Assembly (NCBI GenBank): GCA_033297205.1
Contig: MU859076.1
Location: forward strand, 186,001 to 250,000
Direction: 5' to 3'
Length of the DNA stretch: 64,000 nt
Origin: Pseudoneurospora amorphoporcata
Taxonomy: Eukaryota > Ascomycota > Sordariomycetes > Sordariales > Sordariaceae
The translations under genes were made by a program, and so were the position numbers. This document shows positions 21,947 through 33,266 of this stretch, in pieces. The notes beneath the pieces were generated by a model, which saw nothing but the letters and a program-made list of their open reading frames with translations, was not told the origin of the DNA and made no database searches. Each line of letters opens with the position of its first letter. Within the stretch, counting starts at the first letter, position 1.

Positions 21947-24404
21947 AAGAGAGGTGTGATGATGGCCTCACAATACGGGGCTTGGGAGCACGAAGGCGTT
22001 ACGGTTGTTTCTTTCAGGTGGATAGACCACGGCATTGTTACCAATATTCTATGGGGACTATAGCCATTGCTTGTGGCTCTGTATATCTTTTCTTGTATCA
22101 TTATTGTATGTCAAAGTCTCAAAGTGCACAGCGGCGCCAGGAGCTGTTGGTTCATCCACGGAGTATGTTCATTTGGGAAGGTTTGCGATAGGACGGTGAT
22201 GGACAAGCACAGCATATCAGAACATATGCTGGTTGAGGCTTGCTTTGGCTCACCGTACCCCAGCTTCGTCAGCCTTGGTGCGCACATAGCCTGTGGCTGT
22301 GAAACAAATGCAAAGGCGTGCGAGGTTCTACCAGTGAAGCTTCAGAAGGTAGGAGAAAGTTTTAAAGTTGGTGGTAAGTTAGGCAGAGTAGCCCACGGGC
22401 ATAGTGCTCACCTGTAAGTAAGATGTGGTTGCAATGCTTTGGCCAATCTGACTGCGAAACGTTGGTGATATCACACATAAAAAGGGGCTATGTAAACAAA
22501 ACCCCCTCGCTCAAGTGCTTAGAGATATCCAAGCAGCCCACCTCTTATCACCCACGCCAAGCTGGTGTTCATCCTATAATGAGATGAGAAGGATGGTTGT
22601 TTAATATCCTACATGTGTGCGACAATTGCAATTACATTCGATGGTTTCCAGAAACATTCGGGCAATTACCTCCCGCAGCATGGCGGGGCATCGACATGGG
22701 TTACACCGAACCGAACGATAAGGACCTGGAACTCGGCGGTACAGATCGACACCAAAAAGCGGTTCACCATACCGCATTTTCTCATCCAACTTGGTTTTAT
22801 CCCCCCTACCCCACTAAACCCATCATAGTATAGTCGGCCCCTATAAGCCAATCGAGCCTCCTTGTACGGCCATGTTGATTACCCTGGTTGCAGCCAGACA
22901 CTCGGCTGTACTAGACTGTAAAAGGGAAGGATAAAACCAAGTTGGATGAGAAAATGCGGTATGTGGCTTCCGAGGCCATTGACAAAAAGGTTGGGTGACA
23001 TCAAGACAGTCAGTCACTGGAGACAAAGCTGACCACCCAGACTTTCCAGATGCCTTGGCAGTGTGTTGCTTATCCGTCTCGGTCTTTCGGACACGGCGGC
23101 TCTCTAAGCCCGCTCCGACGGTGGTCGGGCTGCTGCGAATGTCAGATATGTTACCTTAGTTACTTGACTCTCTGCTGTCCAGTTGAAACACGGGGCAACG
23201 AGGATGACAGCCAAGGGCCCAAGGCATCATCGGATGATGCGTTACCTTGAATCATTGGGTGAATGGTGTTTGAGGAATAACATAGGGCGGTGGAAACAGA
23301 GACGTGATGGAATGGATGTCCTGGCAGAAACCACCCCCGCGTCAATGCAGGGCGATTGGCAGTAACTGACGGTTTTAGAGGGAGGCGCTGCAATCGCATC
23401 GCTCGGCATCTTCCATTGTTCCAAAGCTGGAAAAGGATGGAAGTCGGACAAGAAGGGAAGAGCGACGTGATCAGGGACCCCACGTTGCCGACCGCTCCCT
23501 GTTGTGCCCTCCAGTGTATGACAACCTAGGACCGAGATCCAGAACTCCTTTTGCGGCCCTCTTGAGGACACACTGATGTCCAGACACGGTCTGCCCGCCC
23601 GTCACGTTCAGCTGTTTGACTTTGAGACCGCTCGCCCTGTGAGGACTGAGGAGTCCCGTCTGTGACTTGCGGATCCATCTGAAATTTGAAATTCCATCAT
23701 TCAAGGAATGCCGGCTTGGCCCGATCTCAGGTGTCCGCCCTCATATTCAACTCAAGGTCCTCCTCTCAGCTGCTCTCAGACGGGAGCCTGGGAGGTCTCA
23801 CTGCACTGAGTGGTCCATCAAGGGTACCCGTGCCTCCCGCCGCCTGCAGCCAACGTCTCCTGTACCTGTCGTGTAGCCCAGCCCCACCACGACGCAACCG
23901 AGCGGCATCTTTCACACTTCCACTTCTTCGCCGAACCCGCTTCTTCCTCCCGTCCCTAGTGGACAAACGGCCTAGGCACACAGCATCGACAAGGAATCGT
24001 CAAGACCAGAGTCAAGTCAGAAGTCACGGTGGAAAGTGGAAGCCCCATTATTCACCTCCTACTAGTACTACTGACTAGTCTTGCTAGAGGACCAGGCTTT
24101 TAACAATTTAGATCGCCGTCATCTGCTTGGCCCCGACGCTCTTCCGCCGCTGTTCCATTTGCTTTTCCCTTGCTTCCACTTTGACAAAGTTCCCGTCCAT
24201 CCCGCCGCTTCTGTCGTCGTGTCACCTGTCTGGCCCTTGCATCTTGCATCACACGGTCTTTTTCATCCAATCTTTTTTGGTCTCCGACTTCAGGGCGGGC
24301 CAGATACCAGTCGTTATTCGGATTCCTGCCAGGATTCTACGTTTTCTTAGTTTGCGGAGACGGGTGCAAATTCGAACAAAGAGATTAAAGCACCGCGAAA
24401 AACG
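21947..24404. other. 2.5-kb intergenic region
   Basis: 3' flank of the uL11m gene and long upstream region of the kinase gene. It contains the inverted repeat at 22768-22963. Open frames here are short, overlapping and domain-free. The last 500 bases are pyrimidine-rich, consistent with a kinase leader. Confidence 0.5.
22768..22963. repeat. 35-bp perfect inverted repeat, 126-bp spacer
   Basis: The left arm 22768-22802 (starting CATACCGCATTTTCTCATCC) and the right arm 22929-22963 are exact reverse complements over 35 bp. The enclosed 126 bp is not itself palindromic. The arrangement resembles a short non-autonomous (MITE-like) element or a large RNA hairpin. No target-site duplication is visible directly outside the arms. 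Confidence 0.85.
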
Positions 24405-27187
24405 ATGGCGACCGCCGAGCAAGAGTCAGAGCAGCGCCAACCGGACGAACAGCACCAAGGTAAGGAGAAAGAAAGAAGAAGAAGAAGAAGAAGAAGAAAG
24501 AAGGAGGAAAACCGAAAAGATTAACGGCAACCCCTCATCTCCAATCCCTACTACGCCAATGCTCGGGAATCAGGACAGGCAAACATCGAATTGAAGCGAT
24601 TCGCTAACTTGAGTCTCTTCCAACAGCTGTCGAGCCGCCGCGAACGTCCCAAGTCACTACTTCCGATCAACCCTCCAAGACCGAGCCTGCTGTCCGCTTC
24701 AAGTCGACTGTCGAAGAAATCACCCCCGAGGGCACTACATCGACACCAACCATTGCACCAGATGTTCCCCTCGGCGAACCGGGTGAGGTCACCCCCGAGC
24801 AGCTTCGTGATATCGCCGAGAGGCTGAAGGCCTGTCCGCTGCAGGAGCGAAGGATAGGCCTTTTCCAGTACGAGGCATTCTCGCTTCCTGCTTCAAGGGT
24901 AAGTCCATCCCAATTTCACCTGGGAGAGGGAGGAGGAGGGGGGGAAGGGGGGGGGGCTACACATGTTGCATCCTTCCTTTGTTCACCTGTCAAGTTTTGC
25001 TTTTGCGGTTGGTCCGTCGCTTCCGGGGGCCTTATGCAACCAAGCTCAGCTCGGTGGCTTTTGCTGGCTTTCGCCATGTCTTGTGTCTGATTGCACTCCA
25101 TATATCCATCCACAGTCACCATTCTTTGCGTTTGCGTCTTTACCCCTTGGGCGAGGACTAATACTTGCTGTCTCCAGACAACTTCCCACGAAGATGAATC
25201 GAGAGCTCCCAGTCGCGAACAGACACGGAGCTCGGCAGGTCGCAACTCACCGCTTCTTAATCCGCACATCAGGGGCCACGAAATGCATACACCTCCTCTC
25301 ACGCCGGCTGGCACCGACAGCGTCGACCGAGATCTTCGCCGCGAAGGCGCCCTGACCCAAGAAAGGCGGAGTCACAACCTCATCACTCCTCAGGATTCTT
25401 CCCACGAACCGACATCACCTACCTCGCTCCGCAATGTTCAGCTGCCCACACCCGACGAGCAGCTGCAGAGCTCTTCCACCCCGACTTCGATAGATGCCCG
25501 AGAACGTCTTCAGATCACTATTGGTGACCATCGCAAAGGATTATTTTCCGTTGGATCCGGTAGCAGTTCTCCCAGTAGATCTCAGCCTGCGTCCCGTGAA
25601 TCCAGCCCTTCCCGAGCGGTAGCCGCGTCACAGTTCTACACCCGCCAACTACCGCCTCCCGGCGATGTCAACGATCCCTACTCGGCAAGCAAACGACCTG
25701 CGCAGAAAGGCATTGAGCCTCGCTTCATCTTCCCCAGGAAAAAGAACTCTTCCTCTTTGAGCCTGGTATCCAAGAGCGACAAACGCTCAAAGAAAGATCG
25801 CCATGACAACGATGACGACGCTTCAATCCACAGCAGAACCAGCTCGATGGCGGATCTGAGGAGGTTCTTCAAACTGGGCAGTCACAAGAACAAGACGAGA
25901 CCGGCGTCTCCTCCTGCTTCTGTAAGGTCTGCGCCCAAGACTCCGGGAGTCAAGTCTGCCCAGATTCCGTTCGGCGACGATCACGGTCTCTCTTCTAAAT
26001 ACGGCAAGCTTGGCAAGGTCTTGGGTGCGGGAGCTGGAGGATCCGTCAGACTCATGAAGCGCAGCGAAGACAATGTGGTCTTTGCCGTCAAGGAGTTCCG
26101 ACCTCGCCACTCGTACGAGACTGAGCGCGAATATGTCAAGAAGCTTACGGCCGAGTATTGCATGGGGTCTTCCTTGCATCATGGCAACATCATCGAAACC
26201 CTGGACATTGTCCAGGAGAAGGGCAAATGGTACGAGGTAATGGAGTACGCTCCATACGACCTGTTCGCCATCGTCATGACAGGAAAGATGGCTCGAGAGG
26301 AGGTCAGTTGCTGCTTCCTTCAGATCTTGAGCGGTGTCACATACCTTCACAGCATGGGCCTTGCGCATCGAGATCTGAAGCTCGACAACGTGGTGGTTAG
26401 CGAGCATGGCATCATGAAGATTATTGATTTTGGTAGTGCTCATGTTTTCCGGTATCCGTTTGAGACGACCATTGTTCATGCCTCAGGTGAGTAAAATCTT
26501 GGCGGAGTTGCTGGTTGAAGAGTTACTGACCGATTGCAAGGCATCGTTGGATCCGACCCATATCTTGCCCCCGAGGTGTACGACGAAAAGAAATACGACC
26601 CCGAGGCCGTCGATATTTGGTCCTTGGCCATCATTTACTGCTGCATGACACTCCGACGTTTCCCATGGAAGGTTCCTCGGTTGACCGACAACTCATTCAA
26701 GCTATTCGCTGCAGAGCCTTCGGTCGGACACGACCCCAAGAAGCTTTTACCCCCACCCTCAGCCTCCACGTCGGCTCTTTGCGATATTCCGTATAGAGAC
26801 TACGACCCTCAGAGCATCAGAGGAAGCAGCAACAAGATCGACAAGGTTCAAGACGACAAGAAGACGACTCCCGATCACAGGCCAACGGCGTCTACAACCA
26901 GTGTACAAGGAGAAGCCGGCAGCGAGAAGAAGGAGGTTATCCGCGGTCCCTGGAGAATCCTCAGGCTTCTCCCAAGGGAAAGCAGGCATGTCATCAGCAG
27001 GATGCTTGATCTCGATCCCAAGACACGAGCCAAGATGACGGAAATCCTTGATGATCCCTGGGTAGCGAACACGGTCATCTGCCGACAAATCGGCCCTGGC
27101 AACGTGGCACATGCGGATGACCACACACATATTCTCGAACCCCCATCAGCACCTGCAGGCACCAAAGATGAGAAGGCTAAACGCTAG
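24405..27187 (+). CDS. Ser/Thr protein kinase, fungal HAL/SAT4 (NPR) subfamily
   Basis: Four exons (24405-24459, 24627-24898, 25178-26486, 26541-27187) give 760 aa. The first 380 residues are Ser/Pro/Thr-rich and disordered, as in this fungal-specific family, with a basic patch before the catalytic domain. Kinase landmarks: glycine loop VLGAGAGGSVRLM, VAIK-type lysine in FAVKEFRPR (about residue 413), HRDLKLDNVV (about 507), DFGSAHVF (about 527), and GSDPYLAPEVY (about 555). The C-lobe ends near residue 725 with PKTRAKMTEILDDPW. Relatives in yeast (Hal4/Sat4, Hal5, Npr1) regulate plasma-membrane ion and nutrient transporters; that role here is inferred. The 5' leader and intron 1 are repeat-rich. 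Intron 2 (279 nt) ends in GACTAATACT...CCAG. Every catalytic residue is present, so an active enzyme is expected. Confidence 0.92.
24475..24498 (+). repeat. (GAA)8 microsatellite in intron 1 of the kinase gene
   Basis: Eight uninterrupted GAA units, flanked by further purine-rich sequence, lie inside the first intron. It is probably length-variable between strains. Confidence 0.85.
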
Positions 27188-28204
27188 AAGTGGAGCCTTC
27201 GCCAGAAAACATATCAAATACAGGACGGCTTCTTAGGGGTGCAGGATGCCACCAACACCTGGGGTAGGAAGAGAATGGGTATCTGAAGGGGATTTGTGGA
27301 GGGTTCTCTGGGCTTATTATCGGAAAGACCGGACATACGTTATTAGTGTAGTATATGGGCATTGTTACCAATTTCCCCTCAGTTGGTGTCTGTCACCTCG
27401 TGAGGCAGCGCTTTTTCGTCATTTTTTCGGGCGTTTTGGGATTTGGGAAGATAGCGCTTGGGTTGGCTTTGGTTGTCCACGCAAAGATTCAGTATAAGGG
27501 GGGCCCGGGTTCCAGGCATACAGCGTTCATCTTTTCTTCTGCTCCTCTCCGGTAAGGCTAGAAGGTGGTATGGCTAGGCCAGACATATTTTGGGAGATGG
27601 GGCATTGAGCAATGTTAAGTGTATAAAGGTCGCTCGCTTTGTACTTATAGAGTGCAGTTAATAATGGGGTAAAGTGATAAAAAGTTAGATGGACAGCTGG
27701 TCGGCCGTGAGACATGTGATAGCGGTGATAATGATGATCTTCCAAGACGAAATGGGGTCGAGATGGAAGTTTGGAGTCCAGGTTACCCCTTATTATATAG
27801 ATAGACGAGACCTTCATGCGTGTCGACGTGTGTTTTGTCATGGTGACCGGAGCAACGGACGGAGCCGCTGCGCAGGCCGATCCACCGTTCCCCGGCCAGG
27901 CCGGGCGTGTTACCCCAGCTTCGCGCAGCCAATCAGAAATAGGCAGGCTGCCCGTTTTGGCGGGATTGCCGGTGACGTACCGAGTCGGTAGGGATAAACA
28001 GCAACTCCGGGCCCATTAAAAAATGGAGCGGCATCTTCTAGATGCGTATCGAAGCTCGTACAAGGGTCATCAAAAGTCGCGATCCCGCCAGCCTAAATAC
28101 CCAAGCTCTCTCTCTCCCTCTCAGTTCCGCCGTCCTCGTCCATCCTCACGCCCAATCTCACCTGTCGAATCCCCCGTCGTCGTTCACCGTTCAAATACGT
28201 TAAA
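27188..28204. other. intergenic; promoter of Hsp10
   Basis: 3' flank of the kinase gene followed by the Hsp10 promoter and leader. No gene is recognised. The leader contains a CT-rich stretch (about 28106-28120) typical of highly expressed fungal genes. Confidence 0.5.
27929..28042 (+). promoter_or_regulatory. CCAAT box and heat-shock-element-like motif upstream of Hsp10
   Basis: CCAAT lies at 27929-27933 and TTCTAGA at 28036-28042, about 165-275 bp upstream of the start codon. TTCTAGA matches most of one TTCnnGAA heat-shock pair but is imperfect, so heat regulation through this site is only suggested. Confidence 0.3.
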
Positions 28205-29107
28205 ATGGTGAGCACATACCTCCCGCCCGAGACGCCCAATCGCACTTCGCCGCCGGGGACAAGGAAGCGCCAGATAGAGAGAGCTACATACTGCGGCAGC
28301 ATTGCGTAGCTATCGGGAAGCTAGCAATTGCGCTTTATGACCGGTGGCTAGCACATGGCACAACCGGACACCCGGCGGCAAGCACCACGACACGATTGGC
28401 TCCGAAGGCACAAGACGACAACAGCATAAAGACGAAAGACAGTGACTAACATGTTATTGTTCTCGTTACCATAGGCCACCACCGTCCGCTCCATCAAGTC
28501 CCTCGTCCCCCTCCTTGACCGCGTCCTCGTCCAGCGCGTCAAGGCCGAGGCCAAGACTGCCTCTGGCATCTTCCTTCCCGAGTCCTCCGTTAAGGACCTC
28601 AACGAGGCCAAGGTCCTCGCTGTCGGCCCCGGTGCCTTCGACAAGGACGGCAAGCGTCTCCCCATGGGCGTCAACACTGGCGACCGCGTCCTCATCCCTC
28701 AGGTACGTCAGAGTGCCACCACTGTATACCATGCCGATGCGGGGCAGATGGGCGGTTACAGATCAAAGTTATTTGTCTGTAACATCCAGGAGCAATGCAC
28801 GCATGCATAGGCTTTTATATGAAGGAAGGAAGAAGATCGGATGAAAGATTCTAATACGCTCTTTAACAGTACGGTGGTTCCCCCGTCAAGGTCGGCGAGG
28901 AGGAGTACACTCTCTTCCGCGATAGCGAGTAAGTTACACCACACACACACATCCGCAGATCCTGTCTGTGATCGGAGGCGGGGGGAGAGAAACTTTCCCC
29001 GGCCGGTTTATGCAAACATACATACACACATACAATACATACAGGCAAAGACGGTTACTGACATCTGCGTTCTCTTCAACAGGATCCTTGCCAAGATCAA
29101 CGAGTAA
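28205..29107 (+). CDS. HSP10: mitochondrial 10-kDa chaperonin (Hsp10, GroES-type)
   Basis: Four exons are inferred: 28205-28207 (the ATG alone), 28475-28702, 28870-28928 and 29083-29107, for 104 aa. Hsp10 caps Hsp60 in the mitochondrial matrix and is required for folding imported proteins. Family features: SLVPLLDRVLVQRVKAE, SGIFLPES (mobile loop), EAKVLAVGPG, GDRVLIPQYGG, VKVGEEEYTLFRDSEILAKI. The N-terminus ATTVRSIKSLVPL matches the uncleaved targeting helix of fungal Hsp10. The start-codon exon is followed at once by GTGAGC, and the 267-nt intron ends TTACCATAG just before GCC ACC ACC. No other in-frame ATG precedes the conserved region in exon 2. Intron 3 contains CA and CATA repeats. Confidence 0.95.
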
Positions 29108-30611
29108 ACCACCCGTTGACTCAGCATAAAACACAAAAAAGCAAAATATAAACGATACCCTCAGTTCATGATTCTTATGACAAATATCACAAGTGTACCA
29201 CTATGTAATGTACCAATAGAAAACCAACATTTCACACAACAGCTAAGCGGAGAGGTTGGCACAGTTGACATGAAAACGTGGGCATGAGGAGGTTCCGTCG
29301 GCAATTGCATGGTAACGGCTTTGGTTATAGGAAATGACATCTCAATTCATTACTTTTGTGACAGTTATAACTTGAGGCGAGATGAAGTGCCAGCTTGTCA
29401 CTTTCTCTTCAGTCGACTCTTCACATCCCCCACTCGTCCGAAATTCCGATTCAGCATACGATATTCTTGCCCGCTCTCCGGTCTCAAGTTAAGCAAACAT
29501 ATTTCTGACACATGTCCGGTCTCATGATCATGGTACTGCCAGTACGGTTGGGTCTAGATCTGATATACTAGACGAGACGAGACGAGTCGTGGCTGTTGAT
29601 TCATACTACTGCTCTCATCCACGGAAGCACAAGCTTCTCTCTCGTCACGCATGCCTGTCTCGTTCAATCTTGTGCCTGACAACCGCAGGCAAACAAAGAC
29701 AGCGTGTAGCACGTTACAGCAAGCGGGCAGGGACAGGTGAGAGCTGTGCCGGCGATAGGCGTGATCTGGTTCGAGATCTCGACAACAACGGAACGGGAGG
29801 GGAAGGTTGAAGAGTGAGCCAACACCAAACTCACAATCCAAAACCAACACCAACACCACCAAGACCGACACAAACATCTGGCCAACGACACCAGTCAAAG
29901 AGCAAGCAATCAACAGTCAGTCAATAGCGCGGAAACTCCTGCGATGCAGCTCTCAGACTACTGATTGAAAACTGCGCGCGTCAAAAGTGAGACGAGACGA
30001 GTAAGAAACAACAAGACGAGAGAGCAGAAAAGTGGCGCATATAACGGCGACGCATATGACGAGATCAAGAGCCAAAACATAACAAATCCGGGTCCGGACC
30101 AGGTCTCGTTCAGAGGGTGCTCGCCCACCTGTGCCTACGAGACATTTGGATTTAGACACTGCTCATGTTTAACTCACCTGGACCTATACCAGATGTTGAA
30201 AAGTCCAAAACCCCATGCCCGACGTCCACCATAACGCACCTATCCACCATCTTCGGAAGTTTTGAGACGAATGTTTGGTTTGGCTGGATATCTAATCTGC
30301 AGTGTTGCCTACCCATGGACCGGAGCACCCTCAGCCCTGGTCCATCTTGAAACATTAAAACATTTCGCCCTCCCCATGCCCTTCTAGGCTGCCCATGTGT
30401 TTTTATGACAATCCTCATGTCGGTCACCTTTTCCCTATGGTGGATATCCAATGTTGCGGCTGGTGGGTGTGTTCACCTCGGAACATCTCGATCGACAGAG
30501 ATTAGCCTCTTCAATTCGAGGCGAGTGTTTCATTCCATCACTTCACTTCACCTCACCCAGTAGACGAAAAAGTCGATACTCGCGGCGGAGATTGCCTCGT
30601 GGGAGGTTGTG

Positions 30612-30654
<43 letters not shown>
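30612..30654 (+). repeat. A43 homopolymer
   Basis: 43 consecutive A residues, flanked by GTTGTG and GGAAGC. It may be a poly(dA:dT) tract, the trace of a retrotransposed poly(A) tail, or simple slippage; no retroelement sequence is seen on its left. Confidence 0.9.
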
Positions 30655-30656
<2 letters not shown>

Positions 30657-31663
30657 AAGCCGCATAAATCGGTATATTGAACAATCCATACCTTGCAGCA
30701 GCAGCAACCAACACGACAATGTCTTTCTTTATCCCCCTCTCTCCCCTTTCGCGCGCGCGCGCACGCCAGTGCCCAACCATGTTCCATTTGCGTCCGAGCG
30801 CACATTGGATTTGCATTTTCTTCATTTCATTATCATGTTGTGCTTCGCACCTGTCTCTCTGCTTGTTCGCGGCGTCGCAAATGTCGTGGACCCCGAAACC
30901 CACTCACCACCCAGGAGAACTTGGCAGGCACAGTTCAGCCTCTGTGCCTCTTGCTGTTCTTCTCATCCCGGAATCCGATTTGCTTGTTTGACAATGATGT
31001 TATTATTTTTCGCTTGGCTGATTGCTTATGCCCCTGATTCACCCACCATATCCATTGGAGAGACTGTTTTCAAAGTTGGTTGTTCTCTCGCAGGACAGGA
31101 GAAACAGAGAGAATATACCGAGGGCCACAGTAGCAGAGGGTCAGAGAGAGGAAAAATCCCGAGAGCATCATGCCTGTCACTCGGACAGATTATATTACCA
31201 CTGTTCATTTATCCACCTTCACGGGCAGTGAACCCAACCCAAACATCACCTGGATTCGATATACGAGGCACCAGAAAAAACAAATGTTTCGAAACAGAGA
31301 TAGCGCGAGTGCGAGAGGGCCGAGGAGGTCCTTCAATATAAGCGCCACCTCTCCGCGGCTACCAACAATTTGGGCATTCCAGCGAACCAACGGGAGTCGT
31401 TGGGTCGTTTGGCATGTCCGACTCCACGGATCTCCAGTTGGATGAAACACAGACGGGTTCTCTTGGCGGTACAATTCCCCCGGCGGCGGACTGCGCCATT
31501 CCCAGGCGGCTTGCCAGGGTCTAACAGGGCAAAGCAGGGGTTTTGAATGACCGGGGGGGGGGGGGGGGGCGGGCGGCCCTCGCCAGAAAAAAAAAACAAA
31601 AAACACCAAGTTTTAGGTATAGACATAATAACACAACAAAAAAAAGCACCCCCCCCGCCGAGC

Positions 31664-31673
31664 NNNNNNNNNN
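31664..31673. other. assembly gap (10 N)
   Basis: Ten N bases between a C-rich stretch (ACCCCCCCCGCCGAGC) and CCGCTGG. The G17 and C8 runs around it suggest unresolved or low-quality sequence; the true gap size is unknown. Confidence 0.99.
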
Positions 31674-33266
31674 CCGCTGGAATGCAACTGAGATCGACAA
31701 CCAGCCATTGTTGGCTTTTCCATTTCTCCCGACTTCCTCTCATTCTCCCCCTGGCGATCTTGGCTTCCATTTCGATTTTCCTTCCGCTTCTCACCTCAGC
31801 TTTCCCCTCTTCGTTTCGCTTCCGAACGGGGAAGTAGAATTTAGTTTCACATCGCACTACGCACACCACATGCTGACTGTGCTGCTCGCTCGTTTCGTCG
31901 GGTGGCATCCCGTCGTTGCCAAGTTCCCTGATTTGACATATGACATATGTCACGGCACCATAGGAGGCCCCAGGGCAGAGGATGACTGCAGCGGGACGGG
32001 GGCCACGGCAGGAAAGACGAGAAAACTATCTGCACTTTGCTTCTATTCTCATGAGGTGTCGTGAGACTAGTCGTAAACAGGTCTCTCTCTCCCCTCCTTT
32101 CGGACGCAATCACGAAGCAGTTTTAACCGACCCGACCGACCTCACTACTGCAAGCGTAGAGTACCTCTAGACGCGGGGGAGGGGAGGGGGGTTGATAGGC
32201 CAAACAGGTCAAATGGGAGCTAACTGTCGGTTGGGCTTCTATGAGAGTATGGCGGAGATGGATTCCATTCACAGTTCACACTCCCTAACTCCAATCCCTC
32301 GATCAGTCACTCGGGCATGTCACATCGTCACAACCGAAACGCTGACATCCATATTGCCCCCTTCCATGCCTATCATATGAGCACAACACCAAAGGTCGGG
32401 TACACTGCAGTGGCAGTCTGGCAGTCTGCCGACTTTGATACTAGCAGGGCCGACAGTCGAAACAGTCAACTTCTGAGGCCCTGTTCCTTGCGTCATGGGT
32501 CCGGGTCTGACTGAGGCTTGCTTGCAAAGCTCCGGCGGCGGCGTTTGTGTCTCCTTCCTCATATCCTCTTTTTGCCCGAGAAGCGGGCGTTTGCCTGTTG
32601 TTTCTGAGGTTCTTGATGGCCTGGTTGGTCAACATCTCATGGATCATTCAAGGGTACCTTACCTTGTCGAGGACCAGGAGCTTATCTTGCTATACCTCAC
32701 CAACGGAACTGAACCCTACCAGTCGACGAGGGGGGTCAGCCGCCGCCCGAGGACGCTAGAAAGGTAAGGGTAAGTTCTAGGGTAGGACCACGGCCAGGTA
32801 CAGTGCAGTTGCAGTGATGGAAGGGTCGGGTAGCACTCGGTATTCTGACATCCCTGGCCTGTCTTCATTGCTTCTTGTGGGTTTTCCCATTCTGTATATA
32901 TCCCTTTGTGTTCCCTTCTTTTCTCTTGTATCTTCTCTCCTGTTACTTAACCCTTCCTTTAACCGCCCGAGCTTGGTGTTGCTTTTTCTCCCCCTTCCTT
33001 CCTTTGGAGCCTTCTCAGCGTTTCGCAGAAACAGACTAGAGGTCTGTCATCCGGTCTTTTCTCTCCCTGCCTACCTTCCTTCATTCATTGAAATAAACTG
33101 GTGATCCATTTTGACACGGCTTCACTGGATATTGCTTGTCGGCCTTCCTTCGACACACACACAGACAGAAAGGTCACTTGACTTTTCTTCAGAACTTTCG
33201 ACTTCACTTTTCGTGGCTGGCCACACATTAACGTTTACACCCAAGAAGACACAATCATCTGCCATT

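Larger units (their letters stand above)
29108..33266. other. 4.2-kb gene-poor region with homopolymers and an assembly gap
   Basis: No coding region can be supported. The open frames are low-complexity, cross homopolymers, or lack any intron-consistent partner. Features are the A43 run (30612-30654), a GCGCGCGCGC stretch (about 30750-30760), G17 (31553-31569) and the 10-N gap. The last 200 bases, ending ATCATCTGCCATTATGC, form the leader of the LPMO gene. A non-coding transcript is possible but not shown. Confidence 0.5.

Noticed and set aside
30769..31341. 190-codon plus-strand frame in the gene-poor region
   Set aside because: It overlaps other equally long frames in different phases, is rich in Cys/Ser/Phe and shows no domain.
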